DNA from: JADJVL01 sp039812765
GTDB lineage: Bacteria; Acidobacteriota; Holophagae; Holophagales; Holophagaceae
Reading direction: 5' to 3'
NCBI GenBank assembly: GCA_039812765.1
Contig: JBDIBF010000006.1
Location: 6,803-70,802 of the forward strand
Length of the DNA stretch: 64,000 bases
In this document: one piece after another, positions 42,961 through 51,307 of the stretch
How positions within the stretch are numbered: the first letter of the stretch is position 1
Layout: every line of letters starts with the position of its first letter
Program-made: the position numbers and the translations under genes
Notes under the pieces: generated by a model
What the model was told of the DNA's origin: nothing
Database searches by the model: none
The model's input: the letters and a program-made list of their open reading frames with translations, nothing else

Positions 42961-44322
42961 TCACGGCACCGCGTACACCGTCGCCCCCCAGTGCGCGCCG
43001 TCCCGCGGCGGAGCCGCGTTCCAGTGGCCGTAGGCGTGGCTGCCGTCGGTCTTCACGTGGAGCGTGTAGCTGCCGGCGGGCAGCTTGAGCACCAGGTCCT
43101 CCATGCGGTTCTTCGCGGCGCCGCCGGCCGGCTGGCTCGCGGCGGCGGTCATCTGCCAGACCCTGGTCCCCGAGCCGTCGGTGATCCACGCGCCGTCGGC
43201 CATCTCGCCGTCGTCGGCCTCGCCGAGGGCGTAGACCCGCACGGAGGCCGGAGCCTTCAGGGTGAAGGTGGCCTGGTCCCGGCGGTGGTTGCCCAGCCGC
43301 ACCAGGGAGGCGAGCACCGGCGCAGGCTCCTGGACGGGCACCGCCGTCACCGCCGGGACGTCCGCGGGGTTCGCCACGCTCACGATCAGCCCGTAGCGGA
43401 GGGGATCGCAGGGAGGCGCGGCATTCCAGTTCGCGGGGGAATGGGAATCGTCGGTGCTGTAGCCCGCGAGGTACTCCCCGGGCGGCAGGGTCAGGGTCTC
43501 CACCTCCCGGCGGTTCTTCTCCGCGCCGCCCCCGTAGCTGGCCTTGCCCACGCTCATCTCCCACACGGGCCGGTGGGTCCGGGCGTCTAGGATCCAGCCC
43601 GTGTCCACCAGGCCGTCGTCGCCGTCCCGCTCGCCCTGGCAGTAGACGTGGATCTTCACCGGGCGGGACACCCGGAAGGTCCCGGTCCACTCGCCGGAGT
43701 CGCCAGTGGCGAGCAGGGTGATCACCTCGCGCTTCCAGGCCACCACGCCGGGCGACGTGGTGACCTCCCCGGCGGCGGAGGCGGGAAGGCTGAGCTCCAG
43801 GCCATAGCGGGCGGCCTGCTCCCGCCAGTCCTCGACCCGGCCCGGCGCCAGGGCCTTGGCGATCTCCTTGAATCCGAAGCGGTCCTCGTCCTCCCGGCCG
43901 CGGCCCTCCCGCAGCCGGCGGCGGTCGATGTCCCGGGAACCCCAGGACAGGGGGCCGTGCCACGCGAAGGCGTGGTTGCTGAAGTAGGCCTCATAGGTCC
44001 CGGCCTTGAGGTCCACCTCCTGGTCCGCGACCTGCAAGGCGCCGTCGGCCTTGGAATTCCGGCCGTCCATCTGCCAGACCACCTCCCGGGTGGCGGCGTC
44101 GAGGATCCAGCCGTAGGCCGTGAAGGCGCGGTCCCCGCGGCCGCTCCCGGTGGCCCGGACGCGCACCCGGGCCGGCTTGGCGAGGGTGAAGGCCCGCTCC
44201 TGGACCTCGGTGTTCACGGCGTCCTTCAGGGCCAGGAAGGTCCGCTCCTGGGCCGGGGCGGCGAGGCCGACCCCAAGGACGAGCGCGGCCGCCGAGAGGG
44301 GAGGGAGGAGGGGAAGGGTCAT
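42961..44322 (-). CDS. secreted protein with three homologous beta-rich repeats
   Basis: 453-aa protein of no named family I recognise. A signal peptide (MTLPLLPPLSAAALVLGVGL, cleavage near AQE at 24-27) is followed by three related modules at about 28-128, 199-315 and 336-452. Each has a strand-rich R/V-x-V/A-Y-x-x-G segment, then GWILDA or GAWITDG, then V-W-Q/E-M, then a Lx-LxxGxY strand. The second and third also carry SHxxxxWNAAPPxD. It may bind a ligand or polymer in the periplasm or outside. ATG 44322 has AGGAG eight bases upstream. Divergent from a DUF1028 gene. Confidence 0.7.
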   Translation of the reverse strand: MTLPLLPPLSAAALVLGVGLAAPAQERTFLALKDAVNTEVQERAFTLAKPARVRVRATGSGRGDRAFTAYGWILDAATREVVWQMDGRNSKADGALQVADQEVDLKAGTYEAYFSNHAFAWHGPLSWGSRDIDRRRLREGRGREDEDRFGFKEIAKALAPGRVEDWREQAARYGLELSLPASAAGEVTTSPGVVAWKREVITLLATGDSGEWTGTFRVSRPVKIHVYCQGERDGDDGLVDTGWILDARTHRPVWEMSVGKASYGGGAEKNRREVETLTLPPGEYLAGYSTDDSHSPANWNAAPPCDPLRYGLIVSVANPADVPAVTAVPVQEPAPVLASLVRLGNHRRDQATFTLKAPASVRVYALGEADDGEMADGAWITDGSGTRVWQMTAAASQPAGGAAKNRMEDLVLKLPAGSYTLHVKTDGSHAYGHWNAAPPRDGAHWGATVYAVP

Positions 44323-44521
44323 GGCGTCGCTCCTGGACCAGTGCTCCCACAGTGCCCTCCCTCGGCCGGGCTGTCCCGGGGGGATCGGCCAATGGCCCCC
44401 GGCCACCGGCGATCCGGCGGCCCGTCACCGGCGGCCGGCCTTCCGGGAAGGCTCATCCTCCGGTTCCATGCCGGTGCCTCCGGCCCCATCCTGGGGCCTG
44501 TCCACCCTGCTCGGAGCCCCC

Positions 44522-45526
44522 ATGCCCCTCCTCCGGACCGTCCTCCTGGCCGCCGCGGCGGCCTGCCTCGCCGGGCCGCCAGCCCTGGGCCAGAGCCCCG
44601 CTCCACGCCGTCCCGTGCACACCTACAGCATCGTGGCCCGGGACCCCAAGACCGGCGACCTGGGCGTCGCCGTGCAGAGCCACTGGTTCAGCGTCGGCAC
44701 CGCGGTGACCTGGGCCGAGGCCGGGGTCGGCGCGGTGGCCACCCAGAGCTTCACCGACCCGCGCTACGGCGCCCTCGGCCTCCAGCTCATGAAGGCCGGC
44801 CACGCGGCGCCGGAGGCCCTGAAGGGGCTGACCGCCGCCGACGCGGACCGGGACGTCCGCCAGGTGGCCATGGTGGACGCCTCGGGCAAGGTCGCGGCCC
44901 ACACGGGCGCGAAGTGCATCCAGGCCGCCGGGCACGAGACCGGCGAGGGCTTCAGCGTCCAGGCGAACCTCATGGACCGGCCCACCGTCTGGCCCGCCAT
45001 GGCGAAGGCCTACCGGGAGGCCCTGAAGGATCCCCGGCTCGACCTCGCCGACCGCCTCCTGGCCGCCCTACGCGCCGCCCAGGCCGAGGGCGGCGACATC
45101 CGCGGCCAGCAGAGCGCGGCCCTCCTCATCGTGAAGGCGAAATCCAGCGGCCGCCCCTGGGAGGACCGGGTCTTCGACCTGCGGGTGGAGGACCATCCCG
45201 ATCCCCTGGGCGAGCTGGCTCGCCTGGTCAACCTGAGCCGGGCCTACGCCCTCATGAACGAGGGCGACGGCCACGTCACCGCCGGCCGCTGGGAGGCGGC
45301 GAAGGCCGCCTACGGCCAGGCCGCGGCCCTGGCGCCGGGCATCGTGGAGATGCCCTTCTGGCAGGCGGTGGCGCTGGCCAGCTCGGGGAAGGCCGACGAG
45401 GCGATGCCCCTCTTCCGGGAGGTGTTCCGCCGCGAGCCGGTCTGGCGCCGCCTGGTGCCGCGGCTGGTGGACGCGGGCCAGCTACCCAAGGACGAGGCGC
45501 TGCTGAAGCGGATCCTCGGCCCCTGA
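44522..45526 (+). CDS. secreted DUF1028 (Ntn-hydrolase-like) protein with TPR-like tail
   Basis: 334-aa protein. A signal peptide (LLRTVLLAAAAACLAGPPALGQ) is followed by the DUF1028 domain: HTYSIVARDPKTGDLGVAVQSHWFSVG, AVATQSFTDPRYGALGLQLMKAG and VKAKSSGRPWEDRVFDLRVEDHPDP. The C-terminal 90 residues are helical and TPR-like (GRWEAAKAAYGQAAALAPG). DUF1028 is related by fold to Ntn hydrolases but its reaction is unknown. ATG 44522 is chosen because it gives the signal peptide. The 199-bp divergent gap with the triple-repeat gene may hold shared control sites. Confidence 0.78.
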   Translation: MPLLRTVLLAAAAACLAGPPALGQSPAPRRPVHTYSIVARDPKTGDLGVAVQSHWFSVGTAVTWAEAGVGAVATQSFTDPRYGALGLQLMKAGHAAPEALKGLTAADADRDVRQVAMVDASGKVAAHTGAKCIQAAGHETGEGFSVQANLMDRPTVWPAMAKAYREALKDPRLDLADRLLAALRAAQAEGGDIRGQQSAALLIVKAKSSGRPWEDRVFDLRVEDHPDPLGELARLVNLSRAYALMNEGDGHVTAGRWEAAKAAYGQAAALAPGIVEMPFWQAVALASSGKADEAMPLFREVFRREPVWRRLVPRLVDAGQLPKDEALLKRILGP

Positions 45527-45613
45527 GGCGGGGCGGAACATCCCTGGACAGCGCGAAGCCATGGAGGTTGAATCAGCCCAACCTTCCAGCCTTCCGGAGC
45601 CCGGCGTGCCCCT

Positions 45614-46195
45614 GTGCCCGATCCGCGTCCCTTCCGTGCCCGCGCGGCCCGCTGCCGGGGCCTAGGCATGCCCGCTCCCGCGGCCGCCTGCCTGCTGCTC
45701 GCCTCCCTCGGAGGCGGGAGCGGACAGGACGCCCAACCGGAGTACGCCATCAAGGCCCGCTTCCTCCTCCAGTTCCCGGAGTTCGTGGCCTGGCCTCCGG
45801 AAGCGGGCCTGGGGGACCCTTCGCGCCCCTTCGTGGTGCTGGTGCTTGGGACCTCGCCCTTCGAAAGCTACCTGGACGCGGCCTTCGCCGGGCGGAAGGT
45901 GAAGGGTCACCCGGTGAAGGTGGTGTACTCCCAGGACCCCGCCCGGATCGAGGACTGCAACCTGCTCTTCATCTGCGCCTCCGAGCGGGACCACCTCAAG
46001 GACATCTCCGCGCGGATCGGCCCCCGGCCCATCCTGACGGTGGGCGACACGGAGGGCTTCAGCAGGCGCGGGGTGATGATCAACCTCATCGTCGAGAACA
46101 ACCTGCCGCGCTTCGAGGTGAACCTCGCCTCGGCCCGCTTCAACGGGCTGGGCATCAGCGCCCAGCTCCTCAGCCTGGCCCGGAAGGTGTACTGA
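45614..46195 (+). CDS. YfiR-like (DUF4154) periplasmic protein
   Basis: 193-aa DUF4154 protein. The N-terminus (RARAARCRGLGMPAPAAACLLLASLGG) acts as a signal peptide if translation starts at GTG 45614; an ATG at 45668 is possible but would lack a basic n-region. The domain shows EYAIKARFLLQFPEFVAW, VVLVLGTSPFESYLDAAF, DCNLLFICASE, LTVGDTEGFSRRGVMINL and LNGLGISAQLLSLARKVY-like ending. In Pseudomonas, YfiR binds and restrains the CHASE8-bearing YfiN. The next gene carries a CHASE8-like sensor, and the two overlap as TGATG. Confidence 0.85.
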   Translation: MPDPRPFRARAARCRGLGMPAPAAACLLLASLGGGSGQDAQPEYAIKARFLLQFPEFVAWPPEAGLGDPSRPFVVLVLGTSPFESYLDAAFAGRKVKGHPVKVVYSQDPARIEDCNLLFICASERDHLKDISARIGPRPILTVGDTEGFSRRGVMINLIVENNLPRFEVNLASARFNGLGISAQLLSLARKVY

Positions 46196-48120
46196 TGGGC
46201 CGCTTCCAGGACCTCTCCATCCGCCGCAAGCTCACCACCGGGATGACCCTGGTGGCCGGGCTCGCGCTGGCACTGGCGGCGGCGGCCTCGCTCACCTACG
46301 AGGCCCTCAGCTTCAAGGCCGCGAAGGTCCGGCAGCTCACCACCCTCGCCGAGGTGATCGGGCAGAACAGCCGGGCCGCCCTGGTCTTCAGCGACCCCGG
46401 AGGGGCGACCCAGATCCTCGAGTCCCTCCGCGGCATCCCGGGTGTCGAGCGGGCCTGCGTCTTCGACGCCTCCGGACGCGCCTTCGCCGTCTGGCCCGCG
46501 GACCGGAGCGGGGTGGCGCCCCCCCCGCCGGGAGGGGAGGCGGCAGCCCTGCGGGGCGGCGCGCTGGAGCTGTATCACGAGGTGCGGCAGGAGGGCGGGC
46601 TCCTAGGGACCGTGTACCTCCGCTCGGGGCTCGCGGACCTCTGGCGCGCCCTCGCATGGAACCTGGGCTTCAACCTGCTCATCCTCTCGGGCCTCGTCCT
46701 GCTGGCGATGTGGGCCTCGAACCGATTCCAGGGCCTCATCACCGCGCCGCTCCTCGCCCTGGAGGGCCTGGCCCGCCGGGTCTCAGAGGACAAGGACTAC
46801 AGCGTCCGCGCCGACGCCCGGGGCCGGGACGAGATCGGCTCCCTGGTGGAGGCGGTGAACGACATGCTCCGCGAGATCCAGGCCCGGGACGAGCAGCTTA
46901 AGGAGTACCACGAGCACCTCGAGGACCTGGTGGCCCGGCGCACCGAGGAGCTGCTCCAGAGCAACCAGGAGCTGATGGTCGCCAAGGAGCGCGCGGAGGA
47001 GGTGAGCCGGGCCAAGAGCGCCTTCCTCGCCAACATGAGCCACGAACTGCGCACCCCGCTCAACGCCATCCTCCTCTACAGCGAGCTGATGCAGGAGGAC
47101 GCCGAGGCTCAGGGGCGCGGCTCCGACGTCACCGACCTCAAGCGCATCCACGCCTCGGGCCTGCACCTCCTCAGCCTCATCAACGACGTGCTGGACCTCT
47201 CCAAGGTCGAGGCCGGCCGCATGAGCCTCTCCCTCGAGCCCGTGGACCTGGGGAGCCTCGTGGACGAGTGCGTGCAGATCCTCGAGCCCCTCGCGGACAA
47301 GAACGGGAACACGCTGCAGGTGAGCTGTCCGAAGGACCACCCCGCCTTCCTAGGCGACCCCACCAAGCTCCGGCAGGCGCTCTTCAACCTCCTCGCCAAC
47401 GCCTGCAAGTTCACCGAACGGGGCCGCGTGGAGCTCCGGGTGGATCCGGTGGCGCGGGAGGAGGCCCCCTGGCTGCGCTTCGAGGTGCGCGACACCGGCA
47501 TCGGGATGACCCCCGAGCAGCTCGCCAGGATCTTCCAGGAGTTCACCCAGGCCGACGAGGGCACGTCGAAGCGCTACGGGGGGACCGGCCTTGGCCTCAC
47601 CCTCAGCCGGCGCCTCTGCCAGCTCATGGGCGGGGACGTCAGCGTCCGCAGCGCGCCGGGCATGGGCAGCACCTTCACCATCGAGATCCCGGCGCCGCCG
47701 GCGGCGCCCGCCCGGGGCGCGGGAGCTTCGGGGACCATCAGCCGTATCCTGGTCTCGGTGGAGGATCTCGGCGTGCCCGACGCCGTGGCCCGTCGACTGG
47801 CCCAGGCCGGCTTCGCCCTCGACCCCCGGCCCGACCCGGATGGCGGGCTGCGGTTCCGGCGGGCCGACCACCCGGACGGCCTCGTCCTGGACATCGCCCC
47901 GCCCGCGGCGGACGACGCGGCCCTCCTCGCGGAGGTGCGCCGGAGCGCGCGGCCCAGCCTGGTGATCGCCTCGGCCCCCCTCGGGTCCGAGGCCCAGGCC
48001 CGGCTGGCCGCCGCAGGAGTGGTCCTGCTCCTCGACACCGCGGCGACGCCCCTCGATTCCCTGCTGGAGACCGTGGAGGCGGTGCTCGCGCCCCAGGCGG
48101 GGGAGGCCTCCCATGCCTAG
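46195..48120 (+). CDS. CHASE8-HAMP histidine kinase with degenerate C-terminal receiver
   Basis: 641-aa membrane kinase. Helices near 13-35 and 155-175 flank a periplasmic region (LAEVIGQNSRAALVFSDP, ATQILESLRGIPGVERACVFD) with CHASE8 character. A HAMP linker (about 176-230) and coiled coil follow. Then come HisKA with H283 in NMSHELRTPLN, N-box LLANACKFTERG, G1 DTGIGM and G2 GGTGLGL. Residues about 520-630 look like a receiver fold, but the acidic pocket is lost (VSVEDLG, only LDIAPP recalls the phospho-Asp site). Overlaps yfiR-like upstream and the receiver gene downstream. Confidence 0.9.
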   Translation: MGRFQDLSIRRKLTTGMTLVAGLALALAAAASLTYEALSFKAAKVRQLTTLAEVIGQNSRAALVFSDPGGATQILESLRGIPGVERACVFDASGRAFAVWPADRSGVAPPPPGGEAAALRGGALELYHEVRQEGGLLGTVYLRSGLADLWRALAWNLGFNLLILSGLVLLAMWASNRFQGLITAPLLALEGLARRVSEDKDYSVRADARGRDEIGSLVEAVNDMLREIQARDEQLKEYHEHLEDLVARRTEELLQSNQELMVAKERAEEVSRAKSAFLANMSHELRTPLNAILLYSELMQEDAEAQGRGSDVTDLKRIHASGLHLLSLINDVLDLSKVEAGRMSLSLEPVDLGSLVDECVQILEPLADKNGNTLQVSCPKDHPAFLGDPTKLRQALFNLLANACKFTERGRVELRVDPVAREEAPWLRFEVRDTGIGMTPEQLARIFQEFTQADEGTSKRYGGTGLGLTLSRRLCQLMGGDVSVRSAPGMGSTFTIEIPAPPAAPARGAGASGTISRILVSVEDLGVPDAVARRLAQAGFALDPRPDPDGGLRFRRADHPDGLVLDIAPPAADDAALLAEVRRSARPSLVIASAPLGSEAQARLAAAGVVLLLDTAATPLDSLLETVEAVLAPQAGEASHA

Positions 48121-48514
48121 GATCCTGCTCATCGAGGACAACGAGTTCAACCGGGACGCCCTCGGCCGGCTGCTCGTCCGCCACGGGTTCTCGGTGCTCG
48201 TCGCCCGGGACGGCGCCGAAGGCGTGGAGCTCGCCCTGCAAGCCCGGCCCGATCTCATCCTCATGGACCTCGGCCTGCCCCTCATCGACGGCCATGAGGC
48301 AACCCGCATGCTGCGGGGCGCTCCGGCCACCCGGGGCATCCCCATCATCGCCCTCACGGCCCACGCGATGGACTCGGACCGCACCCACGCCATGGATTCC
48401 GGCTGCGACGCCTTCGAGACGAAACCCGTGGTCCTCCCCCGGCTCCTGGACACCATCGAGGGGCTGCTGGCCCGTCGGGGCGTCGGGCCCGCCCAGACCG
48501 AGGAGGCCGAATGA
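48113..48514 (+). CDS. stand-alone receiver-domain response regulator
   Basis: 133-aa CheY-like receiver without an output domain. E8, D9, phospho-acceptor D52 (LILMDLGLPLIDG), T82 region (ALTAHAM) and K104 (FETKPVV) are all intact, in contrast to the degenerate receiver fused to the preceding kinase. It overlaps the kinase by 8 bases and the TonB receptor by 4. It likely takes phosphate from the adjacent kinase and acts by protein contact. The output is unknown. Confidence 0.9.
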   Translation: MPRILLIEDNEFNRDALGRLLVRHGFSVLVARDGAEGVELALQARPDLILMDLGLPLIDGHEATRMLRGAPATRGIPIIALTAHAMDSDRTHAMDSGCDAFETKPVVLPRLLDTIEGLLARRGVGPAQTEEAE

Positions 48515-50646
48515 CCGCGCCGCGCGCCCTCCCCTTCGCCCTCGCCCTGCTTTCAGCCCCCCTCGGCGCCCAGGGGGCCGATGGGGACGACCGCCGCCTC
48601 AAGGACCTCCTCGAATTGATGAACACGCCCGTGGTCTCGGCCTCACGCACTCCGGAGCGCCTCGTGGACGCGCCCGCCACGGTGATCGTGCTGACCCGCG
48701 CCGACCTCGAGGGGCGCGGCTACACGGAGCTGAGCCAGATCCTCGACGACCTGCCCGGGATGGACGTGGCGCGGAGCTACGGCGCCAACTACTTCAAGGA
48801 CTACTGGCGCGGCTACCGCAACGACATCGGCGATCCCTTCCTGGTGATGGTGGACGGCCAGGCCTTCAACCACCTCTGGTTCGGCACCGCCGACACGCCC
48901 CTGGTGAGCTACCCGGTCTCCGCGGTGGAGCGGGTGGAGGTGGTCTACGGACCGGCCTCCGCCGTCTACGGCACCAACGCCTTCATGGGGGTGATCAACC
49001 TCATCACCCGCCGGGCGCCGGCCGCGAACGGGTTCAACCTGCGCGGCGGCCTGACGGCCGGGAGCTTCGGCACGCGCATCGCGGACCTGCATGCCGGCTT
49101 CCGCCGCGGGGGCCTCGCCATCACCTTCGCCGCCCGCACCGACCAGGGCGGCATGGACGAGGCCGCCGCGGAGCGCTACGAGTACTCCCGCGCCCGCTAC
49201 TACGCGGATCGGCGGCTGTGGGGGAACGTGGTGGACGACGGGGGCCTCGCCGGGCGGGCCGCCTCGGACCACCGGCACGGGGCCCTGGACCTCCGGGTCG
49301 CGTGGGGAGCCACCGAATTCGCCTACCAGCGGCTGTGGACGGATTCGGGCTACGGCACCGCCTACGCGGCGGACGCCTCCCAGAGCCTGGGCCGCTGGAT
49401 CCGCCCGGAGCAGTCCTTCCAGCTCAAGCATGGACTCTCCTTCGGCGACCGCGTGTCCTCCACCCTGCTGGTGCGCTACCGGCGCAGCGATGTGGACCGC
49501 GACTCCTACGACGTGGAGTCCTTCGTGGGCTACGGGAGCGGCAATTCCACGGTGCTCTCCCACTACGAGGCCCTCAACGACAGCCTCGCCTTCGCCCAGG
49601 ACTTCGAGGTCCGGGCATCGGACCGCACCCAGGTCAACGCCGGGCTGCGCTTCGAGCACAAGACCCTGCAGAAGGCCTACGCCACCGCCACCGGCGGGTC
49701 CCTCCCGGCCGGCGAGCTCGGGGACGCCAACCACTTCTCCGTCTCGGACCGCGGTGTCTACCTGCAGGTCCGCCACGCGCTGGACGCCTCGAACCGCCTC
49801 TTCGCCGGCCTGCGCTCGGACCACAACTCCATCTATGGCACCGCGAACACGGTGCGGGGCGGCTACGTAGGCACCTTCGGCCCCTGGGGACTGAAGGCGC
49901 TCTTCGGCCAGGCCTACCAGGAACCCAATGCCCGCTTGCTCTACGGCGCCACGTCGGGCACCGGGAGCAACCCGGGCCTCCGCCCGGAGCGCTCCAACAC
50001 CCTGGAGCTGAGCGGCAGCTACACGCTCTCCACCCTCTCCGTCACCCTCTCGGTCTTCCGCGTGGACAACGACGGGCGGATCCAGAAGCTGGGCGGCGAA
50101 GTGGTGAACAGCGGCCGACAGGACGTCCGCGGCATGGACGCGGGCGTGCAGGCGCTCCTCCCCGCGGGCTGGGCCGCCCAGTGGAAGGTGTGGGCCTGGT
50201 ACTCCAGGCTGTTCAGGGCGGAGGACCTGGCCACCCACACCGGCCAGGAGATCGCCACCCGCAGCGGCGACCTCGCGGACGACAAGGTCTGGATAGGGAC
50301 CACCATGACCTTCAACCCGCGGCTCATCGCCACCCTGACCGCCCGGGTCATCGGCCGCCGGCCCACGGTGCTGAGCAATCCCATCCGCGAGGTGCCCGGC
50401 TACGCCACGGTGGACCTGTCGGTTACGGCGAAGGACGTGGGCTGGAAGGGCCTGGGCCTATCCCTGCGCGTCGCCAACCTCGCCGACCGTGCCTACAACC
50501 ACCCCGGGCTCCGGGACGCGGGGGCCGGGGACCGGCCCGGCGGCTTCGACGCCCTCGGCCGGTGGACGGGCTCGGGCAGCTACTACAACTCGCTGCTGCC
50601 CCAGCCCGGGCGGTCCATCCAGCTCACCGTCTCGGCGGCCTTCTAG
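48511..50646 (+). CDS. TonB-dependent outer-membrane receptor
   Basis: 711-aa outer-membrane receptor. Signal peptide (residues 1-22, ending LGAQG), then a plug domain: VVSASRTPERLVDAPATVIVLT, YTELSQILDDLPGM, VERVEVVYGPASAVYGTNAFMGVINLITR. A 22-strand-type barrel ends in a terminal Phe. The family imports siderophores, vitamins or oligosaccharides, or transduces signals. The short N-terminus before the plug lacks a FecA-type signalling domain. Its ATG overlaps the receiver gene by four bases, which ties it to the YfiR-kinase-receiver operon. Confidence 0.93.
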   Translation: MTAPRALPFALALLSAPLGAQGADGDDRRLKDLLELMNTPVVSASRTPERLVDAPATVIVLTRADLEGRGYTELSQILDDLPGMDVARSYGANYFKDYWRGYRNDIGDPFLVMVDGQAFNHLWFGTADTPLVSYPVSAVERVEVVYGPASAVYGTNAFMGVINLITRRAPAANGFNLRGGLTAGSFGTRIADLHAGFRRGGLAITFAARTDQGGMDEAAAERYEYSRARYYADRRLWGNVVDDGGLAGRAASDHRHGALDLRVAWGATEFAYQRLWTDSGYGTAYAADASQSLGRWIRPEQSFQLKHGLSFGDRVSSTLLVRYRRSDVDRDSYDVESFVGYGSGNSTVLSHYEALNDSLAFAQDFEVRASDRTQVNAGLRFEHKTLQKAYATATGGSLPAGELGDANHFSVSDRGVYLQVRHALDASNRLFAGLRSDHNSIYGTANTVRGGYVGTFGPWGLKALFGQAYQEPNARLLYGATSGTGSNPGLRPERSNTLELSGSYTLSTLSVTLSVFRVDNDGRIQKLGGEVVNSGRQDVRGMDAGVQALLPAGWAAQWKVWAWYSRLFRAEDLATHTGQEIATRSGDLADDKVWIGTTMTFNPRLIATLTARVIGRRPTVLSNPIREVPGYATVDLSVTAKDVGWKGLGLSLRVANLADRAYNHPGLRDAGAGDRPGGFDALGRWTGSGSYYNSLLPQPGRSIQLTVSAAF

Positions 50647-50951
50647 CGTGCGCCTGCCACCCAGGCCTGGACCTGCGTCCAGGTCTCCCGGGAGGGCCGG
50701 CAGCCCTCGGGGAAATGGGCGGCGAAGTCCGCGCGGAAGGCCTCGGTGTGGGCTGACAGGTAGCGTTCCAGGTCCTCCGCCCGGGCCGCCTCGTAGCGCG
50801 TGCGGTAGCGGCCAGGGCCCGCGGCCTCGAAGCGGATGGCCTCGAAGCAGCCCGTGGCGAGGATCTCGGGGATGTGCTTGTCCACCATGTAGCGGACGAA
50901 AGCGGCCTCGAGCCGCCCCTCCACCTCCACCGTGACTTCGTAGGCGCGCAT
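50643..50951 (-). CDS. DUF4286-like small protein
   Basis: 102-aa protein with the DUF4286 pattern: AYEVTVEVEGRLEAAFVRYMVDKHIPEI, then GCFEAIRFEAAG and RYEARAEDLERYLSAHTEAFRADFAAHFPEG-like segments. No activity is established for the family. Its stop codon overlaps the TonB receptor stop on the other strand by three bases. It lies 8 bp downstream of the DUF486 gene and is probably cotranscribed with it. Confidence 0.75.
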   Translation of the reverse strand: MRAYEVTVEVEGRLEAAFVRYMVDKHIPEILATGCFEAIRFEAAGPGRYRTRYEAARAEDLERYLSAHTEAFRADFAAHFPEGCRPSRETWTQVQAWVAGAR

Positions 50952-50959
50952 GGTTCCCC

Positions 50960-51307
50960 CTAGGCCCGGAAGGTGAAGTAGACCGCCCCCACCAGGCAGA
51001 AACCCGCATAGAGGTGGTTGAGCGTGAGCCGCTGGCCCATCACCCAGACGGCGAACCCGGCGAAGATCCCCAGGGTGATGACCTCCTGGAGGAGCTTGAG
51101 CTGGGGCAGGGTGTAGGTCCCGTAGCCGATCCGGTTCGCGGGGACCATCAGGCAGTACTCCAGGAAGGCGATGCCCCAGCTCACCAGGACGGCCTTGGGC
51201 AGGGACCATTCCTGGGTCCGGCGGAGGTGGCCGTACCAGGCGAAGGTCATGGCGACGTTGGAGAGCGCCAGCAGCAGGAGGGGCAGCCAGGCCCGGACCG
51301 CGCTCAC
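50960..51307 (-). CDS. DUF486 small membrane protein
   Basis: 115-aa protein with four predicted helices, of the DUF486 family (NVAMTFAWYGHLR, WGIAFLEYCLMVPANRIGYG, YTLPQLKLLQEVITL, AGFCLVGAVYFTFRA). Family members resemble half-size drug/metabolite transporters and have no assigned substrate. The start is GTG 51307, overlapping the stop of the large kinase as GTGA, so its translation is probably coupled to the kinase gene. Confidence 0.85.
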   Translation of the reverse strand: MSAVRAWLPLLLLALSNVAMTFAWYGHLRRTQEWSLPKAVLVSWGIAFLEYCLMVPANRIGYGTYTLPQLKLLQEVITLGIFAGFAVWVMGQRLTLNHLYAGFCLVGAVYFTFRA

